Below, piece after piece: positions 1 to 11,020 of a stretch of 64,000 nucleotides of DNA. Both the position numbers and the translations under genes were made by a program. Numbering within the stretch: the first letter of the stretch is position 1; every line of letters starts with the position of its first letter. The notes below the pieces were generated by a model. That model did no database searches and was not told where the DNA came from. It worked only from the letters and a program-made list of their open reading frames with translations. Source of the stretch: Armillaria gallica (Eukaryota > Basidiomycota > Agaricomycetes > Agaricales > Physalacriaceae); NCBI GenBank assembly GCA_037576215.1, contig JBANDB010000001.1:7750001-7814000 (forward strand), written 5' to 3'.

Positions 1-1540
1 TGTTTCTCAAGAATAAACACATGCTTTGCGGAAGGTATGAACTTTTAAAGCAAGGGGAGAGCACGAGCTGGGGTGAAACTTGAGGGGACTAGGGCATAAT
101 TGTCAGACTCATCGCTTGTGTACTGTTGAAGTAGACAACAACAAAAAAATGTACCACGAGCGAACCCCAGGCATCCAATTTTTTGTGCGATCATCTATTA
201 ATAATCACATTCGAGTGCGTTGCGGATAATTTCGTGACTTTGATTGTGGGGCGATTTCTTTCTGTTCGGGTGAGAGCGTGCAAGACCGAAATTGATCACT
301 CCTGGAAAAACATCTTTCTGTGGAGTATTTGTCCTCAGGGAATTGAACACCGCAGTCTGATGTCCAGATCTGGATGGAAAACGAAAACGTGGCTCGCATT
401 AGTGGGTCCATTCCAGTTATTTCTTGTCTCTGGGTATGCGATGTTTGACAAAGTAATGACTTTACAACCTGGATTCTCAAGATTGTAGCTGCAAAGAACG
501 AAATCCTCTGCACGGCTTCTCGCTTCATCTGTGAGTAACAGCGAACGAAGTCACTTTAAAAAAGGGGAATTTTCTATTTCTAGTTGGATATAGGGGATTG
601 AACTCTACCCGTCTCCGTGCAAACGATTGGACGATATCCACTGGTTGTAGAGACAAAATGGGATTAGTCTACGTATAACAACGAAATCTGCGACTAAGAG
701 TCGGCATATGGCCAGAAGATGTCGATGATTGTGGAGCTGGACATCAAGTATCCTTGAAAAAAGAGGCGAAATTGATGTGCAAACGTTGAAAGGGAGTTGA
801 ACCTAGAGCGGTCTTATCATCATTGAACGATGTCCGACTGTGAATAGAATACTGAAGCCTGTATGTATTCACTGTCGAGAATACGAGCGGAAATGATCCG
901 CGGCGCGTTGAACCAAGTCGAATACCGGTGTACCCAAACGAGAGCCCGGTATCAGTACGCCGTTGAAGCTGTAACGAGACATAACATACAACATTTGAAA
1001 AGGACATACTCAGCATGGCAAGAAATTCGGAGGCAAGGATTGCACCGTGAAACACGAATCCCAAAGATCACAGTGACAGCTACCAACTGAGATGAATGAA
1101 GAGAAGGCACTTTAGCCAGAGGTGGGACTTGAGATAAGCAGAGGTTCAGACTCGTAGTAAAATTGCTAGGGTGCAGAGAGGGTTTCGGAACCCTAAGATG
1201 CACGGGTAGAGATCGTGGAATGGAAAGGTTTATGAAAAGCAAGCTTCTCGCCATGTCGTTGGTACGTGGGCAGCCGCCGGCGAGTAATTGAGGCGAGCGA
1301 AAGGGAATTCAAGGGAAAGGATCTTATCACGTACATGCCGTCACCCAATAGCAGACAACCGTCGGGACCGTTATGCATGCAGCAGCTGTCAGGCGATTGT
1401 TGCGAGTGGATGGACCGGCATCGCGGCAGAGTCCTTGTCATATTCGGATACGTCATCTGATGCGCGTACGTCATCGTTGCCGGGCCACTTGCGCATTCCT
1501 TCCACCATGTATATGAGGAATCGGCTTTTGAATCGGTACG
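1..1540. other. Intergenic DNA without a supported gene
   Basis: I see no convincing exon chain here; the open frames are short and mutually overlapping. The stretch holds at least three minus-strand tRNA-like units with a B-box-like core (near 331-366, 586-639 and 775-840). The last 100-150 bases before the NAPE-PLD-like gene resemble the DNA just upstream of its decayed copy at 4.0-4.1 kb, so the duplication that made that copy included promoter sequence. Confidence 0.5.
586..639 (-). repeat. tRNA-like unit (54 bp)
   Basis: Read on the minus strand, the unit opens with GGATAT and closes with the complementary ATATCC, so a 6 bp acceptor-like stem is possible. Inside are a TCC/GGA mini-stem in the D-arm position and a GAGTTCAATCCCC stretch resembling a tRNA B box. 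There is no room for an anticodon arm. One member of a family found throughout the intergenic DNA of this window. Confidence 0.5.
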
Positions 1541-1553
1541 TATGCCCCTCCTA

Positions 1554-1562
1554 TCTATAAGA
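1554..1562 (+). promoter_or_regulatory. TATA-like element of the NAPE-PLD-like gene
   Basis: The sequence TCTATAAGAG lies about 40 bp upstream of the chosen ATG at 1599. A related TTAATAAGAG occurs at the matching place before the pseudogene copy near 4120. Its position argues against the upstream in-frame ATG at 1542 as the start. Confidence 0.45.
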
Positions 1563-1598
1563 GCGACCCGCAGACTGGGCTCATATTTATCTACAGCC

Positions 1599-2945
1599 AT
1601 GCTTTCGACCGCCACCATCCGCGTTGTTGACGAGGACAACAAGGAAGATAAAGGAGGTCGCCCAGCCCATTGGACATCCGACAAGCCAGTATGGTTCCAG
1701 AATCCTTGGCCGAGCTGGAGGGCTAATGGGAGGATGGATGCGCTGAGTATGGTGCGTGTTTTAGCTCTTGCTCTTTCGTCGCTAAATGCTTGCTAGTTTG
1801 CCCATGCTTCGCGCAACATGCCTGTCTTACCGAAAGACGGCACTACTGGGATTCCCGTGAGGACACCGACATGGGGCACGGAAGAGGAGCGTCAAGGCGA
1901 GATCAAGGCGACATGGTTGGGGCACGCCTGTTTCCTCGTTGAGCTGCCATTTGTGGCTTCGCTAGGGAGAGGAGCGAGGGTACTGTTCGACCCTGTATTC
2001 AGTGACAGATGCTCGCCTACACAGCTTCTCGGCCCGAAGAGGTACACCAAGCCACCATGCAAGATTGAAGATATACCAGAGGTCGATGCAGTAGTCATCT
2101 CGGTGAGAGGCTTTCTATCAGCCTAAGCCGTTGCTGACGTTCTTGTTAGCATAATCATTACGACCAGTACGTGCCGTCCTCCTAAGCGCCGTCGCCTACT
2201 AAGTTCTCCTAGCCTAGACAATCATACTTTATCCACGCTCTTCAAACGGGCCCGTGCACCGCACATCTTCGCTCCTCTAGGTAACGAAAAGCACTTTGAA
2301 TCGATCGGGGTACCCAATGGACACGCGCATACACTCGACTGGTGGGACGCCCGACGTGTCGAGATACCCGGCACGTCGTTCAAATTGACTTGCACTCCTG
2401 CCCAGCATTTCACCGGCCGGGGACTGCACGATCAGGGTAAGACTCTCTGGTCGAGCTGGGCCGTCGAGGGCGAGGGAAAGAGGGTATCTTTCGCTGGTGA
2501 TACTGGGTATCGATCTGTCAAGGATGGTGAGGATGAGGCAGAGAGACCTGTTTGTCCTGCGTTCAAGGAGATTGGGGAGCGTTTCGGTGGTTTTGATCTG
2601 GCCATGATTCCAATAGGGTACGTGTAGTTCTCAGTCGCGCTTCTTTCTTTCATTTCTTCCTAGGGCATACGAGCCAAGGTGGTTCATGTCGACTATACAT
2701 TGCGCGCCGCAGGATAGTGTCCGCATCTTCAAGGATATCAGGGCAAAGACGGCGGTTGCGATGCATTGGGGGTAAGTCTTCTTTCATATCTTTCTTTCAT
2801 AGCCCTAATCCTTTCTAGGACATGGATTCTAACGACTGAAGAGGTTACGGATCCACCAAAGAAACTCGCTGAAGAATGTAAGAAGATTGGTATAGGGGAG
2901 GGCGACTTTCTTGTCAGCGATATCGGCGAGACGAAATACTTCTAG
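1599..2945 (+). CDS. NAPE-PLD-like metallo-beta-lactamase-fold hydrolase, six exons
   Basis: Likely N-acyl-phosphatidylethanolamine-hydrolysing phospholipase D family (fungal FMP30/NAPE-PLD type), which cleaves N-acyl-PE to N-acylethanolamine and phosphatidate with two zinc ions. Exons by eye: 1599-1751, 1797-2102, 2150-2166 (17 bp), 2213-2617, 2664-2771 and 2819-2945, giving 371 residues. All introns are 45-47 bp GT-AG and the frame is unbroken. Visible motifs: WLGHACFLVE (about residue 94); the zinc motif HNHYDHLD at about 154-161, assembled across two introns; CTPAQHFTGR (about 224); SFAGDTGY (Asp about 255); AMHWGTW (His about 328). ATG 1599 is preferred over the in-frame ATG at 1542 because of the TATA-like box at 1554. 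At least four decayed relatives lie within 55 kb. The family call is confident; substrate and subcellular site are inferred from the family. Confidence 0.88.
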
Positions 2946-3209
2946 TACTTCATTCAATATTGGTCAATTGGCAGTAAATTCTGATAGAAATGAAATGTGG
3001 CTCGCTTCGCATAATCTCATTTCCACACGCGTTGCACATACATGAGACTCACCGATTCCCTCAAAAACAAGTCTTTTCTACGTGCACACATAATTCGGCC
3101 TCAGGGAATTGAACTATGAGCGTACATTGCTCATCTTAGAGCCTTTAAGTTAGCGATACTTTGGACTCAAGAGTAGGAAATGCGAACGAAACAACGTGGA
3201 GCCGTAGTC

Positions 3210-3269
3210 GATTATAGGGAATTGAACCCCAAGGACCTTCAATAATGCGCTAGTGATCACACCGTATCC
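3210..3269 (-). repeat. tRNA-like unit with A-box-like and B-box-like parts
   Basis: On the minus strand it begins GGATACGGTGTGATCACTAG, close to the 5' half of a Gln/Glu-type tRNA. About 20 nt later comes GGGGTTCAATTCCC, a perfect 4 bp T-stem-like pair around a TTCAAT loop, and the unit ends ATAATC. An anticodon arm is missing. Confidence 0.5.
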
Positions 3270-3818
3270 GAGGGACTTGAACTAAGTATGAAAATGAGCA
3301 CACTGAGATGTTCTACTCGTTCCTCAGAGGAGCTACTCGGATTGTGGAGCAGAAGAAGTGAAAGGTGAATGTTAATGAGCACTCGAGCGTAGAACTCACT
3401 GCAGACATCGACGATATTAGCACAATCCCACCGCATATCTACTTTCACGGTCGCTACATTCTAGCACACTAGGAACTAAGATCCCAGCTAGCAAATCCGT
3501 CCGAGGAACGTGCTGTTTCTTATATGCACGGTCTATCGCTGTAAAGGATCTGCCACGCGATGGGTCTTCAACCCAGAAATGAGTACGAGTCGGGTGTATA
3601 TTGCCAGAAGAAAGCTAGGTCAAAGACACGAAGGCATGGTAGATGTTAAAAGTTGAGTGAGGAAAAGTCCGAAAACGGCGCATACGTAGCTGTCCGCAAC
3701 CCATATGTAAATATAGCTAAAGGAATGACGCAATAATAACTCCATAGAAAAGCGCATCCCTTACAATCGCTTAGCATTTATTGGCGAAGCGTCTAGACGG
3801 GCAACAAGGGCGAAAATG

Positions 3819-3876
3819 TCGGATAAAGGGAATTAACCCAGAATGTACTAGCCATCGTCCATAGTACCGTATCCGA
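3819..3876 (-). repeat. tRNA-like unit (58 bp) with 7 bp terminal stem
   Basis: On the minus strand the unit starts TCGGATA and ends TATCCGA, a perfect 7 bp acceptor-like pair. Between them are an A-box-like run (GGCTAGTACATT) and a B-box-like GGGTTAATTCCC. It is 58 bp, shorter than a true tRNA of about 72 nt, and lacks the anticodon arm. Confidence 0.55.
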
Positions 3877-4009
3877 ATATATATTGAAGATCCCCCCGCA
3901 ATCGTATGCCGAAAGTGATTGTCACGGGAAGAGAAAGGCAATGTATCGCAAGGGGATGATCAGGCACTCGTGCTTTAAGGCTGCCATATAGAGGATGTTG
4001 ACGAGTGCC

Positions 4010-4880
4010 AAATGATGCGCTGGGATGTCGGCAAGAGCCGGCATACATCATCATTGCCGCGCTTTCTTCCGACCATGTACAGAATCATTGCTTGAGTCGG
4101 TATGTCATGTTCCTTTTAATAAGAGTGACTGAGAGACAGAGCACCATCTTGACTCTCATCCAAGCATCTAAGGCTGGGCTTCCCGTCCTGGTCGTTGGGG
4201 AGGCCAGAGAAAACGGAGTTCACCTAGCGCATTGGGGTTCCAGAATCAGTGGATGCGTTAGAGGACGAACAGGAGGGTGGATGCTTTGAGTATGGTGCAT
4301 TTTGTTACTCCTGGTCCTTCGTCGTTGATCATTTGATAGCTCCCCTGTATCACACGCAACGGGAACGATTGAAATTCCTGTGAGGATACCAACACCAGGT
4401 ACAGAGGAGCAGTCAAGGCGACATGGTTAGGTCACTCCTTCTTCCTCATTGGACTACTGTTTCTTGGTTCACTGGGGAGAGGCACAAGGGTTCTGTTCGA
4501 CCCTGTGTTCAGTGATAGGTACTCACCTAGTCAGGTTCTCGGCCCGAAGAGGTACATGGAACCGCCGTTCAAGATCAATCGATCAAGGACGGCGTACTGT
4601 CGATGCAGTCATTTCGGTGAGCAACCCGTTCTTGGTCTCTGCCATGGCTAATACCATTGATAACGAATCATTATGAACAGTAGGCGTCGTCCTCTTCAGC
4701 CCCGCCGCCTACTAGCCTTTTTTAGCGCAGACAACCACACTTTATCCACACTCTTCAAGGAACCCGGCTACAGTACACGCATACACTCGCTTGGTGCAAC
4801 GCGCGGCGTGTGGAGACACCCGTCATCTCATGCCCTTCTAGGGCGTACAAGCCAAAATGTCTTCCGTTGTTGACAACCTA
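4010..4880 (+). pseudogene. Decayed NAPE-PLD-like gene copy A
   Basis: Degenerate copy of the gene at 1599-2945, in the same order and orientation and including its upstream region. Recognisable pieces: the exon-1 end near 4210-4290 with its intron donor; exon 2 near 4380-4610, still reading a WLGHSFFL-like and VLFDPVFSDRYSPSQ-like peptide but shifted in frame; the intron after exon 2; a remnant of the zinc-motif exon (AACGAATCATTATGA) near 4664; and the start of exon 4 near 4720-4760. The 3' half (metal Asp and HWG exons) is mostly gone; a short scrap resembling exon 5 lies near 4840-4865. Frameshifts and deletions leave no usable frame. Confidence 0.8.
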
Positions 4881-5916
4881 GAGACAGAGCGATCACCTTC
4901 AACTTGCTTCGGTAAACTCCTGTTTGAGCTTATCTTTTCCTCCGTGCCCTTTATGACCCAGTATCTGCACCAATCTTTGCTTTGAGTCTCGGTTTTTCAA
5001 CGTGTAGATCGACACCCGTTGGCATCAGCTGACAACAATCGTAGGTACGTGCTATAGCACTTGTATACTTCATTCTCCTTTGCTGACCTTTATGCCCCTT
5101 ACAGATATCGCGGCACCTTAGGCACAGTCGTTTCTAACCCCTTGTGTTGACGAGCTTTCGTAGTTCTACAGTCCGTCAAAATATTCAAATATCCTACCGT
5201 AGAATGGCCACTCTTTATTTCGACAGGAACTACCTAATTCATTCTTGAAAAGTTGCAACCGTTAGCGATGAATTGACTGAAGGTGGTCATGGACCGGTTT
5301 TTCTCATCATCTCATGCTCGAAATACACGCGGGGGATGGCGTAGGCGTGGGCTATCCACAACCGTCGAAACGTCGGGTCCATCCTGCTCTCCTGAAGACA
5401 TAGCAGAGTCAGTACAAAGATTTTTTTTGCGTGTGTATTTTTAATGTTTTAGGCATGCTAGAATATTTTAAACTGTGCAGTTATCATCTGCAGCCTCCCA
5501 TTGATTGTCCGAGCTGGGACTGATTAGCAGTACCTCACCGTATGTATCCCAAGATAACAGTGCGAGCTGAGACGAATACAGAAGTGAGATTCACATCGAT
5601 TTCATGCTCGAAATATCTTGAAAACCCCTGGCTTGGGCTTTCAAGACTCGAAGCCTGAGCGGCGAGACCGAGCCCTGTCAAAGCTTGGCACTACGACCTG
5701 GCTTTGAAGGGCCGAGCCTGACCTGGCTTTTTGGCTTAGGCCGACCGCTGTACACCGCCCTGTCCAGGGCACAGTCGCAAATGTCCCTGAGTACTTTGTA
5801 AAATTCATGAATTAGACGCCTTACTTTCAGTCTTAAAGGACTCACCTGCTTGCTTCAACCGACAATCACGTCTCACCCTCATCTTCATTCTCTATATACA
5901 TCTACTCGCTTTCGAC
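4881..5916. other. Intergenic DNA
   Basis: No gene supported. A GC-rich, internally repetitive patch at about 5625-5760 consists of alternating GGCTT and AGCCTG words on both strands and looks like low-complexity or degenerate foldback DNA. Confidence 0.4.
5889..5900 (+). promoter_or_regulatory. TATA-like element before the DUF6535 gene
   Basis: TCTCTATATACA lies about 20-25 bp before the candidate start codon at 5917 in a pyrimidine-rich stretch. Position and sequence fit a fungal core promoter but are not distinctive. Confidence 0.3.
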
Positions 5917-8900
5917 ATGTCCAATGATCCTTCATCTAACTTTCTTCCGGCGCATCATGCTGTTAATTCGGTGAATAGTCTCCATTAAACTCGGTCTAAC
6001 ATTATACTAATGAGATGTCGACACCTAGGCTTTCGCTAACTCAACATCGACGAGGAATGAATCCTCATCTTCATGGAAGGCAGACGCTAGCAGCCCTGTA
6101 GAGGTAAATCAGCCACATGGTAGCGTTCAGCACCATTGTAACGTAAATCCGCTTTACAGCATATCACACGCGATGCTAATGCATTGCCACATTCGCCTGG
6201 GCATAATCTTCCAAATGGCCTTCAAAGATCCGATGCAGCCGCGTATGAATGCGCCCTTATTGCTCAGAAGTACGATGAAGGTGTCTGCAAAGACTGGAAA
6301 GAAGAAATCGACACTCTGTTAGTATTTGTATGTGTTCCTTACCTCTTGTCAAATGCCATCCGTAACCGTGTCTTCTGCCGTGATTCCATAGGCTGGTTTG
6401 TTCTCTGCGGTTGCTACTGCATTCCTAATCGACTCCTACAAGTGGCTACTGAACCAGTCGGGTGAGGGCCATCGCATCTGCGTGGCATTACCGAGTCCTA
6501 TGTTCATTCTATACATGAGGGGCTTGTGATATATTGAAAGGTCGCAGGTGAGCATCAGGAGATGTCAATGATATCGTAGGACAGATGGAAACGCACATTT
6601 CGAATATTCAGGGGGGGGGGAAATTAGATTTACAATTCCGAAAAAAAATTACACCTAGAGGCAAGTGGAGAAGTACACTCAGAGATTAATCCTGCACCTG
6701 CTCAGATTGCTGTACCACCAATGACCTAAACGCCAAAGACATCAATATGAAGGTCAACACGGAAAACATAATAGCCTGACGCTGACATTTCTTCATCTCA
6801 AGTTGACGTAATCCCTTACACATGGACACTCATATTCAACGACGAATCATAAGTGTGGGAGTCGACCCATGGCAGCAACAAGGGTAAAAGTATCGATGAG
6901 GTGACGTTCACAGCGGCGGTCACTTTGGAGCACAAAAACCGAACTCCGCCAGGTTACTTCCCAAGACAGCACACTCGTAAGCCAATCGTAGGGAGCATGC
7001 GATATGAGCCAGGATTTCTCAGTGAAACCGTAACCATCACTGATATCGACCACGGCATCAGAAGAAACGCTGATGGGACTTCGCCCGAGGGGGCAGCCGG
7101 AGAATTTTCAACGCAACGAATCTATCGAGTCGTCAAACCAATACGCCAGACCTCGCGCCAGAGTCAAGTATGAAATAAGCGCCCTTGAGCCAAGACGCAC
7201 CTAAGACGTCCACCCGGATAGCATCGCCTACATTGAGGAAAGCACTGACAAAATTTGTAGAGTGCCAACCTAAGCTTAGAATTCGGTGAGGAAGAGCAAA
7301 AGAAGTAGCGTCAGATGGATGATGGAGAGTGCCCGCTAGCTAGAAGAGAAACACGGAGATGAGAATCGGTGAACCGATCAGGAAAAATGAAAATGAGCCA
7401 GAAAGAATAATTGAAAGAGAAGGAATATTGCAGAGAGAAAAGAAAGGCATTCAAGAATGCGGAGAAGTCGTAATCAGGACAGTAAGGCAGAATACGAGAG
7501 GAAAATAAGCGAGGAAGCAGAGTTGAAAAAATCGGCATCGAATACGATAAGCTCGGCAATCTCCGGAAAGATAAGATAGGTCGAATAGAACTTTCCCACG
7601 GATCGTTCAGGACAGCATTATAACCGAGTAATCCTATATACATAGGACTCGGAACACGGACTCGGATACCGGTTTCTTACCCACTCATGTCCAGAAGAGG
7701 ATCAATGTTTATTGGTTCTTGAGCCTCCTGCTTGCGCTTTCCTCGGCATCCACTGGCATGCTATGCAAACAATGGCTTCGGGAGTACCTAAGAGAGGCGT
7801 GTCGTAGCGCAACGGATTCACTCTCTGTACGACAGATGTGACTGGAAGGATTATCGGCGTGGAAAGTGGAAGGAATCATTTTCACTATCCCTCTTCTTCT
7901 CCAAGTCGCGCTTGTACTATTCTTCATTGGTGTTCTGGAGCTTCTATGGCCATTGGAGAAGACCGTGGCCATGCCATTCACTGTTATTGCTGCCTTCGTG
8001 ATGTTATTCCTCCTTTTCACCACTATGGCACCCTGCACACAATATTGCTATGTGATTTTACGCCGTTCACTTGCTCCTTTACCCCCCCAATGTCCATATA
8101 AATCCCCGCAGGCTTGGTTACTCATCAGCCTATTCAACCGGATTTTCAGCTGGTTGACCTCTGTTCAATTTTCAATCTTCAATCGTCACAGTGCCTTTTC
8201 ACGTCTTGACCTATTTGGACCAAAGCTAGCGACACGCTGTTCATCGTGGTTGAAATACGACCTATATTGGGTGAAGGACAACACTGATACAGATGCATCA
8301 GTCATAGCCGGGCCCACAGTCGAACATTATCTTGGCCGCTGCATTTCTTGGTTAATGCGTCATTTCGATTATCCAAATCTGCCAACTTCGCTATATCATC
8401 CCTTTTGGAACTCGATTCAAAGCTACGATCAGCGCACCTACGTCTATCTTGCTTTAGCAAGGAATCATATTCCAGGATATTTTCGTCGGAGAAATATTCG
8501 TGCCTGGAGTAGTAATCGAGAATTAATCGCTTCCCTCATCAAGCTGAAGAGGGATGAGATGATTTTCGAAGCTATGGAAGAGCACGAGGGTTATTTTCGT
8601 GTATCCAATAGTGCCCCCGGTGCGCTTGTTGAAACTTTTTGCGAATGGTCGGCGTGTTCATGGGATACTCGCTATAAATCTCGATGCAACGCTGATTTCT
8701 CTGCAGCATCCTTGCTGTACTTATCAGAAAGGAGTGGTCTCGCTGGCCTGCAGCATTGTGTACGGCTCATTAAAGCGCATCTCACACACCCCGACGACAA
8801 TGATTACAATTTTATTATACCACCTGGTGTCCATGCCCTCTTCAATGCTCACATTGTCGCGGTTACAGATGGTGTAGAATTTGTGAATACTTCTGGTCAG

Positions 8901-9908
8901 TCAATGGTTGACTTTTTGTTCTGCGGCAGTATATTAAACTGATTCATAAAAACAGGACTTGATGGAGACCTATATGATTGCGCTAGGTTATTGCTCAACA
9001 AGGACTATCTCTCTGTTACCTCAGAGAAGTCCACTCTTGAAGAACATCTGCAAGACCTACAACAAAATGTAACGGATGACGTAAATAATCAGCGAAACAC
9101 GATAAAACCACTCCTAGTTGACGCCCTTTGGATGGCTAAAAGGGTATCATCGCATATTCCCTCCTTGCCCCGATATACCCTGCCATATATTCCCCAGATC
9201 TTGCATTTTCTATTAAAGAAGACCTTTATCCTCCAAACTCGCAATCAATATGTTTCTATGCTCATGACGGATATGGGCAGATATTTGAAAGAACTCCACT
9301 CCCCCAAGCTTGGGATGCCTGTTATGATGCGGCGAGACTCTATCCGCGCGTTTATAAACTTTGCAATCCAGGAGTTCCATGGACATCTGACCACCGAGTT
9401 CGATAATGGCCACCATCTCGATTTACATTTATATCCAGAGATCATGGTTTTCATCCAACATCTGCGAAATTCTGCTGCGTTGCTGAACGTAATCGAGGAT
9501 CATGCCAAATGGCAAGACATTTTAAACCGATGTGGTTTAGAGGACTCTCCTTCTGATTCCATTCTCTTGGAGGAAGTTGCGTCAATTCCATTGCCTCCCG
9601 ACGACCTCGAGACTAACCTGGATATATCGGCGATTGTTGCACAGCTTGCTCTTCATGATGTAAATGTCCCTCGCCTACTCGGGCAAATTCAGCAGAACAC
9701 CGGGAGACACCTGAACACAGCTCTTGTAAATATGGCCTCCGAGAACTCTCAGTCCGGTTCTACACAAGGGTTGAATCGAAACCTGCTTCGCATTCTCCGT
9801 CGTAGGAATCGAGGGAATGATGTCGAAAATAGTACCGGGGTATATTCCGTTGGCCTCGAGGCCATTCCTAATGGGACGGTGGATCCAGTTGATCAAAGTG
9901 GGCAGTAG
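5917..9908 (+). pseudogene. DUF6535-family membrane protein gene, interrupted
   Basis: DUF6535 proteins are Agaricomycete multi-pass membrane proteins of unknown function. Pieces in order: a possible first exon from ATG 5917 (MSNDPSSNF...); an exon ending at 6327 with DWKEEIDTLLVF; an intron 6328-6391; an exon from 6392 reading AGLFSAVATAFLIDSYKW, the hallmark N-terminal membrane segment; then a gap of about 1.2 kb; then INVYWFLSLLL from about 7701, KQWLREYLRE, two membrane segments (about 7870-8030) and CPYKSPQAW (about 8093). The frame runs on through 8895, is joined by a 60 bp intron (8896-8955), and ends at 9908. Faults: the family normally has about 60 residues between SYKW and INVYWFLSL, so roughly 1 kb is extra, including a run of ten G at 6611. 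There is also an in-frame TGA at 7839 where Arg is expected (CGA to TGA). Either an old insertion or a misread long intron is possible. Confidence 0.7.
6470..7680. other. Extra segment inside the DUF6535 gene
   Basis: About 1.2 kb separates two parts of the DUF6535 reading frame that should be close together. It contains a G10 run (6611-6620) and a strongly purine-rich tract (about 7290-7560). I found no terminal inverted repeats, target duplication or transposase remnant, so its nature is unresolved. Confidence 0.4.
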
Positions 9909-10318
9909 CGCTTTCACAAACCCACGGAAACCACCATTGGAAGTCAAAAATTATTGTTGTGGTATTGACTCCTTCCTACTATCTCCTTACATTTCATATG
10001 TTTTTCCTTTTACGTATTGATTGTCGTGATATATTCAGTAGCAGTGATTGCGTTCATGATATACACAATTATTACACAGCTTGGACCAGTTTACTGTTTG
10101 TGTTCTTTACCAGATGATACTGAGTCCTCGAGTTGCTGTTCTCGTGCCTAGGAATAACAATACGTCGTTCAATGATGAGAAAATTCTGAAAAATGACGAT
10201 AAGGCGAGGAAAATAAAAACACGAACATAATTATAAGTGTGGGTAACTCAACCAGAAGAACAGGATATTACGCCCGAGTTCCGGTCTCGAAAACGATGGT
10301 GGTGCCCTCAGACGAATT

Positions 10319-10714
10319 TTGCCCAGTTTACCTCGATGCGATGTGCTTGCATTTTCCAAACAAGATTGTGGGCTTGCTATCAATCAACAATGTGATATAA
10401 TTTGTGAGCTCTTGACCAGCTTTAAACCATTCATGTACTCAACAGTGCGAGATACGGTTCCGCAAAGTTTATTGACCCAACGTTTGAAGCTAAACATCGA
10501 GACGTTAGCCTCGCCAATTGTAGAAACCGAGGATCACTTACTTTTGCTCGCAGGATGGTGTTCCATCGTTTCGACACGATATCAACGCGGACACAACATC
10601 GACTTGGGGCTCGCCGAGTACCTCGAAGATATGAGGGTATACAGTGATGACCTGAGGAAGGCGACATCAATAACGTTTGTTTGCGGAACATTGTGCACTA
10701 GGGCTTACGTCTAG
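10319..10714 (+). CDS. Hypothetical open frame, about 131 codons
   Basis: An uninterrupted frame without an ATG at its start (it opens at TTG), so at best an internal or terminal exon. The translation has a mixed hydrophobic/polar composition with a run reading LLLLAGWCSIVS; I recognise no domain. No clear acceptor site was identified upstream. May be chance. Confidence 0.15.
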   Translation: MPSLPRCDVLAFSKQDCGLAINQQCDIICELLTSFKPFMYSTVRDTVPQSLLTQRLKLNIETLASPIVETEDHLLLLAGWCSIVSTRYQRGHNIDLGLAEYLEDMRVYSDDLRKATSITFVCGTLCTRAYV

Positions 10715-10794
10715 CTACTTTCTTTAGGAAGAGAATGAAAGGGTTCAGTGTATAGAACGACGATATAAAGCTAAGATAACTCACCTTCGCTCGC

Positions 10795-11020
10795 GAGACG
10801 GAGATTCATCGTCTCGAAACAATATTTCTGGAGGGCATGAAAAACATATTTTCTCGCTGCAGTGAATTCCTGAGAGAAATCTGGAGTAAGTCAGCGTGTG
10901 GAACGCCAAGGAAGGTAAGATGACTCGCCCTTGCTCCCGGGACAATGATCTGCCGTCTCGAAACTATATCAAGAGCGTCCAGGAGGTTGGTGATCATATT
11001 TTCAACTTTCCTGAGTATCG
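10795..11020 (-). repeat. Imperfect tandem duplication of an exon-like unit
   Basis: On the minus strand, 10869-10795 is bounded by CAG and GTGAGT and reads a helical peptide containing ARKYVFHALQKYCFETMNL. Directly upstream on that strand, about 11015-10930, lies a diverged copy sharing the KY...SFET spacing and ending in a similar splice-like sequence, but with stops. This suggests a gene built from repeated exons, now partly decayed. The family is not recognised. Confidence 0.3.

Larger units (their letters stand above)
2946..4009. other. Intergenic DNA with clustered tRNA-like units
   Basis: No gene supported. At least four minus-strand tRNA-like units with B-box-like cores occur here (cores near 3104, 3217, 3271 and 3827). 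Two are adjacent and share the sequence CGGATAC between them. Confidence 0.5.
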
